Both the position numbers and the translations under genes were made by a program. Positions 54,872 through 63,950 of a DNA stretch of 64,000 nucleotides are shown in pieces. The DNA is from Acanthamoeba sp. SK_2022b (lineage: Eukaryota; Discosea; Longamoebia; Acanthamoebidae). The stretch spans positions 57,587 through 121,586 of the forward strand of contig JANDJZ010000082.1 of NCBI GenBank assembly GCA_027943245.1, written 5' to 3'. Below the pieces are notes generated by a model. It was not told the DNA's origin. It worked only from the letters and a program-made list of their open reading frames with translations, and made no database searches. The stretch's first letter is position 1. Every line of letters begins with the position of its first letter.

Positions 54872-54913
54872 TCTTATGGGCCGCGCGGGGCGCGGCCGCG
54901 TCGCTAAGTTAAA

Positions 54914-55663
54914 TTATAAGTTCCCCACGCCACCGTCCATCTGCAGCTCGGCGCCGACCATAAACGCCGACTCGTCCGCCGCCAGAAACACCGCCGCTTT
55001 GGCCAGCTCCAGTGCGCTGCCCATGCGGCCGATCGGCACCAGCGCGCGGATATCATCGCGTAATGCCTGCTCATCCGCTTCCGCCAACCCCAGCTTACCC
55101 AACGCCGGGGTTTCGGTCGGGCCGGGGCTGAGGCCGTTGACGCGAATGCCGCGCGCGTGCAGCTCGCCGGACAGCGTTCTGGCCAGCGACAGCAAGCCGG
55201 CTTTGCTGGCGGCATAGGCGCTGCTCTGCGGCAGGCCGATATGGGCGCTGACCGAACCGCACAGGATCACCGAAGACGGGTTGGCCAGCAGCGGCAGCAA
55301 AGCCTGGATCAGAAAAAACGGCCCCTTCAGGTTGATGTCCATCAGCCGCTGATAGCTCTGCTCATCCCACTCCTGCAGCGGGCGATGCGTAACGTCGCCG
55401 GCGTTGATATACAGCACGTCCAGCTGCCGCCACCGTTGCCCCAGCCGCTGTGCCAGTTCGCGCTGCTGCGGGATATCGCCGGCGTCGCTCAGCAGCAACA
55501 GCGCCTTGCCCGCCAATGCCTGGCCCGCCGTGTCCAGGGCGCTTTGGCTGCGCCCGGTGATCGCCACCGTCGCGCCCTCGGCGATGAACTGGCGGGCGGT
55601 TTCCAGCCCGATGCCGCTGGTGCCGCCGGTAATCAATGCGTATTTGCCTTGCAGTCGTGACAT
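54914..55663 (-). CDS. Short-chain dehydrogenase/reductase (SDR)
   Basis: A 249-aa classical SDR: cofactor motif TGGTSGIG (13-20), NAG in YINAGDVTHR (NNAG motif reduced to NAG), catalytic serine in LCGSVSAH and YxxxK in YAASKAG, ending ELQMDGGVGNL. NADP preference is suggested by the arginine of TGRSQ. The substrate is unknown. ATG 55663 has GAGGAAT ahead. It is divergent from an HxlR regulator, a common pair in which HxlR controls a reductase in response to aldehyde or quinone stress. Confidence 0.88.
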   Translation of the reverse strand: MSRLQGKYALITGGTSGIGLETARQFIAEGATVAITGRSQSALDTAGQALAGKALLLLSDAGDIPQQRELAQRLGQRWRQLDVLYINAGDVTHRPLQEWDEQSYQRLMDINLKGPFFLIQALLPLLANPSSVILCGSVSAHIGLPQSSAYAASKAGLLSLARTLSGELHARGIRVNGLSPGPTETPALGKLGLAEADEQALRDDIRALVPIGRMGSALELAKAAVFLAADESAFMVGAELQMDGGVGNL

Positions 55664-55762
55664 AACCGATTCCTCTTTAGCGTCAGTTGCGGCATTATTT
55701 GCGCTATAGTTCCTTTTACATAGTAGGCACCTTTTGGATACTAAAGGGCGAGGTGGGATGAA

Positions 55763-56140
55763 ATGACGGCGCAAGCGCCATTAGCGGCGGAAAATAATTT
55801 GGCGGCGTTGCCGACGGCGGGCGAACCCTGCCCGATGGTGGACTTCGTCAATCTGGTGTCGGGCAAGTGGGCGATACCGATCCTGTACCGGCTGATCGTG
55901 ATCGATGGCCCGGTGCGATTCAGCGAACTGCAGCGGGCGGTGGCGCCCATTGCGCAAAAAGAGCTGACGCGCCAGCTGCGGCTGTTTGAGCAGCGCGGCC
56001 TGGTGACGCGGCAGGTGTATCCCGAAGTGCCGCCGCGGGTGGAGTATCAGGTCACCGCGCTCGGCAAATCGCTGCGGCCGACGCTGGACTCGCTGGCCGA
56101 GTGGATGCGTCGGCACGCGCCGCAGCTGATCGGTGGCTAG
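55763..56140 (+). CDS. HxlR family transcriptional regulator
   Basis: A 125-aa winged-helix regulator of the HxlR/YodB type. The family-typical redox-active cysteine is in GEPCPMVDFVNLVSGKWAIPILYRL, and the DNA-binding part is RFSELQRAVAPIAQKELTRQLRLFEQRGLVTRQVYPEVPPRVEYQVT. Divergent from the SDR (99-bp gap), it probably regulates that gene by sensing electrophiles through its cysteine. Its end overlaps the convergent binding-protein gene by 4 bp. Confidence 0.9.
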   Translation: MTAQAPLAAENNLAALPTAGEPCPMVDFVNLVSGKWAIPILYRLIVIDGPVRFSELQRAVAPIAQKELTRQLRLFEQRGLVTRQVYPEVPPRVEYQVTALGKSLRPTLDSLAEWMRRHAPQLIGG

Positions 56141-57042
56141 TCGCCGATGCCCGGTGGGTTGATGGCGGAGCGTTCGACCTTTTCGTCGCCTTCGCCCCAG
56201 CGCTCCAGCACCTGCGCGTATTCGCCGCTGACGATGACGCCGTTGATGGCGGCGTTGACGGCGTTCACCAACCCGTTGCCTTTTTTGGTGGTGACCGCGA
56301 CGTAGGCCACGCTGGGGCCGATACCGACCATTTTGGTCTTGCCGGTCAGCGCCGCCTTGTAGGCGCCGGTGGAGTGGGGGCCGAAGAACGCGTCGGCGCG
56401 CCCGGACTGAATGCTCAGGTTGGTGGCGGCGTCGTCGGTCACATAGATCGGCTGCACCGGCGGCAGCCCGGTGGCGCGATTCTGTTTATCCCACCCCAGC
56501 AAAATGTTTTCCTGATTGGTGCCGGATCCGACGATGATCCGCAGCCCGGCGACGTCCTGCGGCCGGTTGATCGAGGTAATGTGGCTGGTGGATTTGACGT
56601 AAAAGCCCAGCGTGTCCACCCGATAGGTGGCGAAATCGAATTTGGTTTTGCGCTGTTTGGTGACGGCGATGTTGAAGATCGCCGCATCGTATTTGCCGGC
56701 GCTGATGCCCAGCGGCCAATCTTCCCAGGAGGTGGGCACCAGATTCAGCGTCAGTCCGAGGCTGTCGGCCACCAGGCGGGCGATGTCCGGATCGCTGCCG
56801 ATCAGCGTTTTATTGTCCTCGGCGAACAGCGCCAGCGGCGGGGAGTTCTCGAACGCGACCGCCACCGTCAGCTTGCCGGGCACCGCAAAGTGAAAATTCG
56901 CCGGAATCAGTGCGATAGCGGCCGGGTTCGGCTCTGCGCGTATCGGCTCTCGGTTAGCCTGCAGATCGATACCGCCCGCCGTGGCCGCCTGAACGGCAGC
57001 GCTGAGCAACAGCGTGCACAGCGCCGAAATCCTCTGTGGCAT
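56137..57042 (-). CDS. ABC-type solute-binding protein (polar amino acid type)
   Basis: A 301-aa periplasmic binding protein of family 3. The signal peptide (MPQRISALCTLLLSAAVQAATA) is followed by a two-lobed domain: GKLTVAVAFENSPPLALFAEDNKTLIGSDPDIARLVADSLG at the start, AGLRIIVGSGTNQENILL, TDDAATNLSIQSGRADAFFG. The ligand is probably an amino acid or opine-like compound. No permease or ATPase gene is beside it, so it is an orphan that must use a transporter elsewhere or act as a sensor. Its promoter is in 57043-57261. Confidence 0.85.
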   Translation of the reverse strand: MPQRISALCTLLLSAAVQAATAGGIDLQANREPIRAEPNPAAIALIPANFHFAVPGKLTVAVAFENSPPLALFAEDNKTLIGSDPDIARLVADSLGLTLNLVPTSWEDWPLGISAGKYDAAIFNIAVTKQRKTKFDFATYRVDTLGFYVKSTSHITSINRPQDVAGLRIIVGSGTNQENILLGWDKQNRATGLPPVQPIYVTDDAATNLSIQSGRADAFFGPHSTGAYKAALTGKTKMVGIGPSVAYVAVTTKKGNGLVNAVNAAINGVIVSGEYAQVLERWGEGDEKVERSAINPPGIGD

Positions 57043-57261
57043 AACACCCTCTACTCTTTGTTAATCATGGGGTTACTATTGGCGGCGGCGCGGGGCAAGT
57101 AAAGCAACAATAGTGAATAACCAAAGTGAAAAGATGCACAAGCGGGGCGCCGGCCTGCGCGAATCTGCAGCACTCGACGCGGAAAGTGCGCAATCAGGTT
57201 GAAAGCAGTAGAATTTGTCACTCATACTGCGTACAGCTAATTGTGTAAAAAGGAACGCCAG

Positions 57262-57612
57262 ATGGCCGAAGAAACGATTTTCAGTAAAATTATCCGACGC
57301 GAAATCCCTGCTGATGTGGTTTATCAGGATGAACTGGTCACCGCTTTCCGTGACATCTCCCCTCAGGCACCCACCCATGTGCTGATCGTTCCCAACGTGC
57401 TGATCCCAACCGTCAACGACGTGACCGTGGAGCACGAAGCCGCGCTGGGCCGCATGATCACCGCCGCGGCGAAGATCGCCGAACAGGAAGGCATCGCCGA
57501 AGACGGCTATCGTCTGATCGTCAACTGCAACCGCCACGCCGGTCAGGAGGTCTATCATATTCATATGCACCTGGTCGGTGGCCGCTCGCTGGGGCCGCTG
57601 TTGTCACGTTAA
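57262..57612 (+). CDS. hinT: HinT, purine nucleoside phosphoramidase
   Basis: A 116-aa HIT-family enzyme hydrolysing AMP-lysine and other phosphoramidates. The histidine triad HIHMHLVGG is at the end, and the start [23 protein letters not shown] is typical. ATG 57262 has AGGAACG ahead; the frame is open 7 codons upstream. It is first of the hinT-ycfL-lpoB-thiK-nagZ-ycfP series, as in E. coli. Confidence 0.96.
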   Translation: MAEETIFSKIIRREIPADVVYQDELVTAFRDISPQAPTHVLIVPNVLIPTVNDVTVEHEAALGRMITAAAKIAEQEGIAEDGYRLIVNCNRHAGQEVYHIHMHLVGGRSLGPLLSR

Positions 57613-57623
57613 GCGAGGAAATC

Positions 57624-58013
57624 ATGCGCGGTAAAAAAACTCTGCGTGGTCTGGTGGCGTTGGCGTTGCCCGCCGCGTTGCTGATGGGGTGCAGCTCGCC
57701 GTCCGGCATCGCGGTCAATCAACGCCAAACGGTGGTGATGGATCCTTCGGTGCTGACCGCCGGCATTTTGGCCGATACGCCCTCGATTTCGAACGCCTCC
57801 GGGCGGGTGATGGCGACCTCGGTGCTCAACAACAGCCAATCGACGCCGGTCACCGTGCATTATCGTTTCTATTGGTACGACGCGCAGGGGCTGGATATTC
57901 GCCCCTTCGAGAAACCGCGCGAGATCGTCGTGGCGCCCGACTCGGACGCCAAAATCTACTCGATTAACGGCAACCTGGACGCCAAAAGCGCGCGTCTGTA
58001 TCTGTACCTGTAA
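57624..58013 (+). CDS. ycfL: YcfL lipoprotein (DUF1425)
   Basis: A 129-aa lipoprotein with the lipobox LLMGCSS (cysteine near residue 23) and a mature beta-rich domain (RVMATSVLNNSQSTPVTVHYRFYWYDAQGLDI). It lies 11 bp after hinT and 26 bp before lpoB. Function is unknown; serine after the cysteine suggests the outer membrane. Confidence 0.92.
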   Translation: MRGKKTLRGLVALALPAALLMGCSSPSGIAVNQRQTVVMDPSVLTAGILADTPSISNASGRVMATSVLNNSQSTPVTVHYRFYWYDAQGLDIRPFEKPREIVVAPDSDAKIYSINGNLDAKSARLYLYL

Positions 58014-58039
58014 GCGCTTGCCAGGTTTGGAGAAAAAGC

Positions 58040-58630
58040 ATGAAAAAGTACGTCTTAGTGGCGCTGGCCGCATTAACCCTGAGCGGCTGTCTGTCGCGTC
58101 CGCCTGAGCCGGATCAGCCGCTGCCGCCGGTCACCGTCGAGCCAGATCAACCGAAGCCGCCGGTCGAGCAGCCACAGCCGCCAACCACCGAGCCGGTGCC
58201 GCAGCCGCCGAAAATCCAGCAGCTTGACTGGCTGGGCAGCGTTCAGCCGCTGGTGGGGCAGATGCTGAAGGCCGATGGCGTCACGGCCGGCAGCGTGCTG
58301 CTGCTGGACAGCGTCAAGAACAATACCAACGGTTCGCTGCAGATGGGCAAAGCTACCGCGGCGCTGTACAAGGCGCTGGCGTCGAATTCCACCTTCAGCG
58401 TGGTGCCGGAAGCGAAGCTGACCAGCGCCCGACAAACGCTGGGCCTGTCGGCGGATGACAGCTTCGGTTCGCGCAGCAAGGCGATTGGCCTTGCGCGCAT
58501 CGTCGGCGCGCAGTACGTGCTGTACAGCGACGTCAGCGGAGACGTGAAGTCGCCGGCGTTGGATATGCAGCTGATGCTGGTGCAAACCGGCGAGATCGTC
58601 TGGTCGGGCAATGGCGCCGTTAAACGCTGA
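58040..58630 (+). CDS. lpoB: LpoB, outer-membrane activator of PBP1b
   Basis: A 196-aa lipoprotein that reaches through the periplasm to stimulate PBP1b (MrcB). The lipobox is LSGCLSR (cysteine at about 18). A proline-rich flexible stretch follows (about 20-65, with repeated QPPP/EPxQP-like units), then the globular TolB-N-like domain (LDWLGSVQPLVGQMLKADGVTAGSVLLLDSVKNNTNGSLQ). Length is close to E. coli LpoB (213 aa). thiK starts inside its last 20 nt. Confidence 0.95.
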   Translation: MKKYVLVALAALTLSGCLSRPPEPDQPLPPVTVEPDQPKPPVEQPQPPTTEPVPQPPKIQQLDWLGSVQPLVGQMLKADGVTAGSVLLLDSVKNNTNGSLQMGKATAALYKALASNSTFSVVPEAKLTSARQTLGLSADDSFGSRSKAIGLARIVGAQYVLYSDVSGDVKSPALDMQLMLVQTGEIVWSGNGAVKR

Positions 58631-59477
58631 GGCCGCGCTGCGACGATTGATGGAAACCAGACTGCCGGCGGTGAATACCGCCGGTTGTCATTTCAGCCCG
58701 GTGCAGGGGCTGACCGGCGAGAGCTGGCGCATCGACGGCGCGGGCATCACGCTGTTGGCGCGGCAGCACAGTGCGGAAAAACGCGCGCTGGGCGTGAGCC
58801 GCCGGCGGGAAGCGCGGGTCTTGCGCCGCTGCGCGCCGGGGCTGGGGCCACGGGTTTTCACACAGAATAATCAGTGGCTTATCCTTGAATGGCTCGAAGG
58901 TGACGTCGTCACCGATGCCGAGTTTGCGGCGCTGAATCAGCGCGGCGAGCTGGCGGCGATGGCGGCGGAACTGCACCGGCGGCCGCTCAGCGGTTACCGA
59001 CTGGATCTGCGACGGCAGTTCCGCCGCTACTGGCAGCAGCTGGATAGGCGGCGTTTAACCCCTGACTGGCTGCGCCTGCAGCGTCATTTTTTACGCAGCG
59101 CCTCGCCACGGCCGCTGCGCCTGGCGCCGCTGCACATGGACATCCATCCGGGCAATCTGCTCGCCACCGGCGAAGGGCTGCGGCTGATCGACTGGGAATA
59201 TGCCGCCGACGGCGACGTGGCGCTGGATATCGCCGCGCTGTTTCGCGGCAACGGTTGGTCGGCCGGCCAGCAGCAGCGCTTTTTGCAGTACTACGCGCGC
59301 CAGGGCTATCACGACGTCGCCCGGCTGCAGGCGCAGGTGCACCGCTGGCTGCCGTGGGTCGATTATCTGATGCTGCTGTGGTTCGAAGTGCGCTGGCAGC
59401 AGAGCGGCGACGCCGAATTTTTGCGCTGGGGCGCGGCGGTGCGCCGGCGGCTTTGTTTATCACCATCCGAATTCTGA
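58611..59477 (+). CDS. thiK: ThiK, thiamine kinase
   Basis: It phosphorylates thiamine to thiamine phosphate in salvage. The 288-aa protein has the aminoglycoside-phosphotransferase fold: WLILEWLEGDVVT (hinge), HMDIHPGNLLATGEGLRLIDWEYA (catalytic Brenner-type HxDxxxxN and DWE metal motif). The start at 58611 overlaps lpoB, so coupling is expected. It aligns with E. coli ThiK (YcfN, 274 aa) by position and motifs. Confidence 0.9.
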   Translation: MAPLNAEAALRRLMETRLPAVNTAGCHFSPVQGLTGESWRIDGAGITLLARQHSAEKRALGVSRRREARVLRRCAPGLGPRVFTQNNQWLILEWLEGDVVTDAEFAALNQRGELAAMAAELHRRPLSGYRLDLRRQFRRYWQQLDRRRLTPDWLRLQRHFLRSASPRPLRLAPLHMDIHPGNLLATGEGLRLIDWEYAADGDVALDIAALFRGNGWSAGQQQRFLQYYARQGYHDVARLQAQVHRWLPWVDYLMLLWFEVRWQQSGDAEFLRWGAAVRRRLCLSPSEF

Positions 59478-59503
59478 ACGAACAATAATGAAGTGAGGTG
59501 CCC

Positions 59504-60535
59504 GTGGGCCCAGTAATGCTAGATGTCGCCGGCTACGAGCTGGATGCAGAAGAACGCGAAATTTTGAAACACCCGCTGGTTGGCGGATTGATCCTGTTTA
59601 CCCGCAACTTCCACGATGCGGAGCAGCTGCGTGAGCTGGTGCGCCAGATCCGCGCCGCCTCGCACGATCGGCTGGTGGTGGCGGTGGATCAGGAGGGCGG
59701 GCGCGTACAGCGCTTCCGCGAGGGCTTCACCCGCCTGCCGGCGGCGCAGTCGTTCGCCGCGTTGCACGATGCGCAGGAAGGCGGCCGGCTGGCGCAGGAG
59801 GCCGGCTGGCTGATGGCGGCGGAAATGATCGCACAGGATATCGACATCAGCTTTGCGCCGGTGCTGGACATCGGCCACGGCAGCGCGGCGATCGGCGAGC
59901 GTTCGTTCCACAGCGATCCGCAGCAGGCGCTGGCGATGGCGGAACGCTTTATCCTCGGCATGCACAGCGCCGGCATGAAAACCACCGGTAAACACTTCCC
60001 GGGGCACGGCGCCGTCAGCGCCGATTCGCACAAGGAAACCCCGCGCGATCCGCGGCCGCTGGCGCAGATCCGCGAGCACGACATGGCGATCTTCCGCGAG
60101 CTGATCAACCGCCAGCTGTTGGACGCCGTCATGCCGGCCCACGTCATCTATACTGAAGCGGACCCGCGTCCGGCCAGCGGCTCGCCTTACTGGCTGCAGC
60201 AGATCCTGCGTCAGGAGCTGGGCTTCGACGGCGTAATTTTCTCCGACGATCTGTCGATGGAAGGCGCCGCCATTATGGGCAGCTACGCCGAGCGCGGCCA
60301 GGCGGCGCTGGATGCCGGTTGCGACATGATCCTGGTGTGCAACCACCGCGAAGGTGCGGTCAGCGTGCTGGATAACCTGTCCCCGGTCAAAGCAGAGAAG
60401 GTGAAGCGGTTATATCATCGCGGTCAGTTCACCCGTCAGGAACTGCGCGACTCCGAGCGCTGGCAGCAGGCGCACAAGGCGCTCAGCGCGCTGAGCGAAC
60501 GCTGGGAGGAGCACAAGCAGCGTTCGCAAGGGTGA
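59504..60535 (+). CDS. nagZ: NagZ, beta-N-acetylhexosaminidase
   Basis: A cytosolic family-3 glycosidase that removes GlcNAc from anhydro-muropeptides during peptidoglycan recycling, influencing AmpC induction. It is 343 aa from the GTG at 59504 ([20 protein letters not shown], matching E. coli MGPVML). A second GTG two codons earlier is less likely. Active-site blocks are [34 protein letters not shown] (general acid/base histidine) and [12 protein letters not shown] (nucleophile aspartate). Confidence 0.96.
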   Translation: MGPVMLDVAGYELDAEEREILKHPLVGGLILFTRNFHDAEQLRELVRQIRAASHDRLVVAVDQEGGRVQRFREGFTRLPAAQSFAALHDAQEGGRLAQEAGWLMAAEMIAQDIDISFAPVLDIGHGSAAIGERSFHSDPQQALAMAERFILGMHSAGMKTTGKHFPGHGAVSADSHKETPRDPRPLAQIREHDMAIFRELINRQLLDAVMPAHVIYTEADPRPASGSPYWLQQILRQELGFDGVIFSDDLSMEGAAIMGSYAERGQAALDAGCDMILVCNHREGAVSVLDNLSPVKAEKVKRLYHRGQFTRQELRDSERWQQAHKALSALSERWEEHKQRSQG

Positions 60536-60573
60536 ATCCAGGCGCCGCATCGCGGCGCAGAGCGGAAATGATG

Positions 60574-60593
60574 AGGGCCGCGCCCGCGGCCCT
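60574..60593 (+). terminator. GC hairpin between nagZ and ycfP
   Basis: AGGGCCGCG-CC-CGCGGCCCT is a perfect 9-bp stem without a clear T-run. It probably protects the 3' end or attenuates readthrough rather than terminating fully. Confidence 0.45.
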
Positions 60594-60614
60594 TGGCTTG
60601 TTGCGAGGATCCAC

Positions 60615-61157
60615 ATGATTATCTATTTGCACGGCTTCGATTCCACCAGTCCCGGCAATCATGAAAAGGTGTTACAGCTGCAGTTTATCGATCCGGACGT
60701 GCGCTTTATCAGCTACAGCACGCTGCATCCGCGTCACGACATGCAGCATCTGTTGAAAGAGGTGGACAAGGCGGTGCAGCAGGGCGGCGACGCGCACCCG
60801 TTGATCTGCGGGGTCGGCCTCGGCGGCTTCTGGGCGGAGCGCATCGGCTTCCTGTGCGGCATTCGCCAGGCGATGTTCAACCCCAATCTGTACCCGGAAG
60901 AGCACATGCACGGCAAGATAGACCGGCCGGAAGAGTATCGCGATATCGCCACCAAGTGCGTGGAGGATTTCCGCGAGAAGAACCGCGACCGCTGTCTGGT
61001 GGTGCTGTCGCGGCACGACGAGGTGCTGGATAACCGGCGCAGCGCCGAATTGCTGCATCACTACTACGAAATCGTCTGGGATGAACAGCAGACGCACAAG
61101 TTCAAAAACATCTCACCCCATCTGCAGCGGCTCAAGGCGTTCAAGGCGCTGGGTTAA
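60615..61157 (+). CDS. ycfP: YcfP, UPF0227 alpha/beta-fold protein
   Basis: A 180-aa protein, the same length as E. coli YcfP. It starts [31 protein letters not shown] and contains [28 protein letters not shown] and a C-terminal [21 protein letters not shown]. The fold resembles an esterase, but the nucleophile elbow reads [14 protein letters not shown], so the usual GxSxG serine is missing; the family may be non-catalytic or use another site. It is downstream of nagZ. Confidence 0.93.
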   Translation: MIIYLHGFDSTSPGNHEKVLQLQFIDPDVRFISYSTLHPRHDMQHLLKEVDKAVQQGGDAHPLICGVGLGGFWAERIGFLCGIRQAMFNPNLYPEEHMHGKIDRPEEYRDIATKCVEDFREKNRDRCLVVLSRHDEVLDNRRSAELLHHYYEIVWDEQQTHKFKNISPHLQRLKAFKALG

Positions 61158-61340
61158 CAGTTTCATAACGCCGCCGCGAGCCGCGCTCCCCGTTTTGTAC
61201 CGACGGAAAGTGCGGCTTTTTTGTACGCCAAGGTAAAGTTTTTCGTGGCAATCGGCAAAATTTAAAACTGTGACTCAGCGCTAACTATTTGAATCACAAT
61301 CCCCAAAAAATCCCCGCGTCCAGCCTTTAACCAAAAAAAT

Positions 61341-61354
61341 TTGATGTACGTCAA
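61341..61354 (+). promoter_or_regulatory. FNR-type site upstream of ndh
   Basis: TTGATGTACGTCAA is an inverted repeat matching the FNR consensus TTGAT-N4-ATCAA in 9 of 10 bases. E. coli ndh is repressed by FNR without oxygen, so the site fits. The 332-bp gap (61158-61489) otherwise shows only AT-rich promoter-like DNA. Confidence 0.75.
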
Positions 61355-61489
61355 TTTTGGTATGACCAAATAACCTCGCATGTTATTCTGGCCTTAGAGA
61401 GCCGATTTATTTTAAGCGAACCCTATGTATTCTAAGGATATTATTTATTTACCCTGGAATAACAAATGGTTCACATTTAGGGGGTTATT

Positions 61490-62794
61490 TTGACAACGCC
61501 AAAGAAGAAAATCGTTATTGTTGGCGGCGGCGCCGGTGGCTTGGAGCTGGCGACCAGCCTGGGCCATAAACTTGGCCGCAAGAACAAAGCGGAGATCACG
61601 CTGGTGGATCGCAACCACAGCCATTTGTGGAAACCGCTGCTGCACGAAGTGGCGACCGGTTCCCTCGATGACGGCGTGGATGCGCTCAGCTACCTGGCGC
61701 ACGCGCGCAACCACCATTTCAGCTTCCAACTGGGGTCGTTGACCAACATCAACCGCGAGACGCAAACGCTGCAGCTGGCGCAGATCTGCGACGAGCAGGG
61801 CGGCGAGCTGGTGCCGGCGCGCGAACTGCCGTACGACATCCTGGTGATGGCGCTGGGCAGCACCTCGAACGATTTCGGTACGCCGGGCGTGAAAGAGCAC
61901 TGCATCTTCCTGGATAACCCGCATCAGGCGCGCCGCTTCCACAACGAAATGCTCAACCTGTTCCTGAAGTTCTCGGCGCAGCCGGGGCAAAAAGAGCGCG
62001 TCAACATCGCCATCGTCGGCGGTGGCGCCACCGGCGTTGAGCTGTCCGCCGAACTGCACAACGCGGTGAAGCAGCTGCACAGCTACGGTTTCGAAGGCCT
62101 GGACAACAGCGCATTGAACGTGACGCTGGTGGAAGCCGGCGAGCGCATTCTGCCGGCGCTGCCGCCGCGCATTTCCGCTGCGGCGCACCAAGAGCTGATC
62201 AAACTGGGCGTACGCGTGCTGACCAACACCATGGTGACCAGCGCCGATGCCAAAGGCCTGAACACCAAAGGCGGCGAGTTCATCGATGCCGATCTGATGG
62301 TATGGGCGGCCGGCATCAAGGCGCCGGACTTCATGAAAGACATCGGCGGCCTGGAAACCAACCGCATCAACCAGCTGGTGGTGGAGCCAACGCTGCAGAC
62401 CACGCGCGATCCGAACATCTTCGCCATCGGCGACTGCGCCTCCTGCCCGAAAGAGGGCGGCGGTTTTGTGCCGCCGCGCGCTCAGTCGGCGCACCAGATG
62501 GCCTCGCGCTGCGCCACCAATATTCTGGCGCTGATGAACGGCCAGACGCTGAAGCCATATGTGTATAAAGACCATGGCTCGCTGGTGTCGCTGTCGCGCT
62601 TCAGCACCGTCGGTAGCCTGATGGGCAACCTGATGCGCGGTTCGATGATGGTGGAAGGGCGCATCGCGCGCTTCGTTTACATCTCGCTGTACCGCATGCA
62701 CCAGGTGGCGCTGCACGGCTACATCAAAACCGGCCTGATGATGCTGGTAGGCGGCATCAACCGGGTGATCCGCCCGCGTCTGAAAATGCACTGA
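61490..62794 (+). CDS. ndh: Ndh, type II NADH:quinone dehydrogenase
   Basis: A non-proton-pumping, single-subunit NADH dehydrogenase bound to the inner membrane surface. The 434 aa (same as E. coli) start with TTG ([27 protein letters not shown]-binding GxGxxG). The second Rossmann motif is [29 protein letters not shown] contacts FAD, and the C-terminal amphipathic helices ([17 protein letters not shown]) anchor it. Upstream lies an FNR-type site; downstream a clear terminator. Confidence 0.97.
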   Translation: MTTPKKKIVIVGGGAGGLELATSLGHKLGRKNKAEITLVDRNHSHLWKPLLHEVATGSLDDGVDALSYLAHARNHHFSFQLGSLTNINRETQTLQLAQICDEQGGELVPARELPYDILVMALGSTSNDFGTPGVKEHCIFLDNPHQARRFHNEMLNLFLKFSAQPGQKERVNIAIVGGGATGVELSAELHNAVKQLHSYGFEGLDNSALNVTLVEAGERILPALPPRISAAAHQELIKLGVRVLTNTMVTSADAKGLNTKGGEFIDADLMVWAAGIKAPDFMKDIGGLETNRINQLVVEPTLQTTRDPNIFAIGDCASCPKEGGGFVPPRAQSAHQMASRCATNILALMNGQTLKPYVYKDHGSLVSLSRFSTVGSLMGNLMRGSMMVEGRIARFVYISLYRMHQVALHGYIKTGLMMLVGGINRVIRPRLKMH

Positions 62795-62811
62795 TCCTGC
62801 CTTTGTCGACC

Positions 62812-62844
62812 AACCCGCGCCGGTTCGCCCGCGCGGGTTTTTTT
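62812..62844 (+). terminator. Terminator of ndh
   Basis: AACCCGCGC and GCGCGGGTT enclose a 10-base loop and are followed by a T-run. The remaining gap (62845-63149) holds the ycfJ promoter and no gene. Confidence 0.92.
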
Positions 62845-63149
62845 ATGGCGGCGCGAGGCGAACGGCGGCGGTTGTTTGATTCTTCAGCATAAGCTGTCGT
62901 CGGCATGGGTAAAATTCTTAAGATTCCTCCTAAACAGCGGCGAAACGGCCGTTTTCCCGCATTTTTGGTCCCCTTGTCTTATTGCGGGCCCTCAAATCAT
63001 TGTGCAGACTTTACCTCGTTTACAGACGGCGCGTCGCGCACGCCGTAAACCGGGATACCGCAAGCCGCCCATGCGCAAAATAATAAGCGCGGTGCAGCCG
63101 GTCACAGACCCCGGACAAAATGCGTGGTAACACTTTCAGGAGGTTTCCT

Positions 63150-63686
63150 GTGAACAAGTCAATGTTAGCCGGTGTTGGGATTGGTATCGCTGCCGCTCTG
63201 GGGATTGCCGCGGTAGCCAGCCTGGACGTCTTTTCTGCCGGTCCGCAGTACGCGCAGGTGCTCGCCGCAACGCCGATTAAAGAAACCATCAAAACGCCGC
63301 GTCAGGAATGCCGCAACGTCACCGTTACGCACCGTGCGCCGGTACAGGATGAAAACCGCATCGCCGGCTCTGTGCTGGGCGCAGTGGCGGGCGGCGTGAT
63401 CGGCCACCAGTTCGGCGGCGGTCGCGGGCGCGACGTGGCGACCGTGGTCGGCGCGCTGGGCGGCGGCTATGCCGGCAACCAAGTGCAAGGGGCGATGCAG
63501 AACAACGACGTCAGCACCAGCGTTCAGCAGCGTTGCAAAACGGTCTACGACAAGTCCCAGAAAATGCTGGGTTATGACGTGACCTACAAGATCGGTAATC
63601 AGCAGGGCAAGATCCGCATGGATCACGATCCGGGCACGCAAATCCCGTTGGATAAAAACGGCCAGCTGGTGCTGAACAGAGCCTGA
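63150..63686 (+). CDS. ycfJ: YcfJ, glycine-zipper envelope protein
   Basis: A 178-aa envelope protein (E. coli YcfJ 179 aa) with an N-terminal signal or anchor (MLAGVGIGIAAALGIAAVASL) and a glycine-zipper region of the Rick_17kDa type (RIAGSVLGAVAGGVIGHQFGGGRGRDVATVVGALGGGYAGNQVQG). A C-terminal domain with CKTVYDKSQKMLGYDVTYKIG follows. The GTG at 63150 has an exact AGGAGGT six bases ahead; an upstream ATG at 63120 would place that site inside the gene. Function is unknown; homologues modulate biofilm and surface properties. Confidence 0.93.
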   Translation: MNKSMLAGVGIGIAAALGIAAVASLDVFSAGPQYAQVLAATPIKETIKTPRQECRNVTVTHRAPVQDENRIAGSVLGAVAGGVIGHQFGGGRGRDVATVVGALGGGYAGNQVQGAMQNNDVSTSVQQRCKTVYDKSQKMLGYDVTYKIGNQQGKIRMDHDPGTQIPLDKNGQLVLNRA

Positions 63687-63950
63687 TCGCCACATTCGAA
63701 TTAAGCCCGCGGGCAGTGTTAGTTCTGATCGTTTAACCCGGTTAAGCGAGCGGCGTTAACATTGACGCGGGTTTCTGTTTTCTGCCTGCCCAAAAATTTG
63801 CGATCGTTCTAATGTCTGCGTGCGATATCACTGGGCAAAACTTCAAAAAAGCCCCCGCGTTTGTTATATTATTGTGCAATTAAGCGGTGTGTTCGGCGCC
63901 AATCGCCGCACCGGTAAAACCCGAGTATTTCGTCTCGCAGAGATAACGAC

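Noticed and set aside
61445..62791. 448-codon minus-strand frame opposite ndh
   Set aside because: Antisense artefact; no homology and no ribosome site, while ndh is unmistakable.
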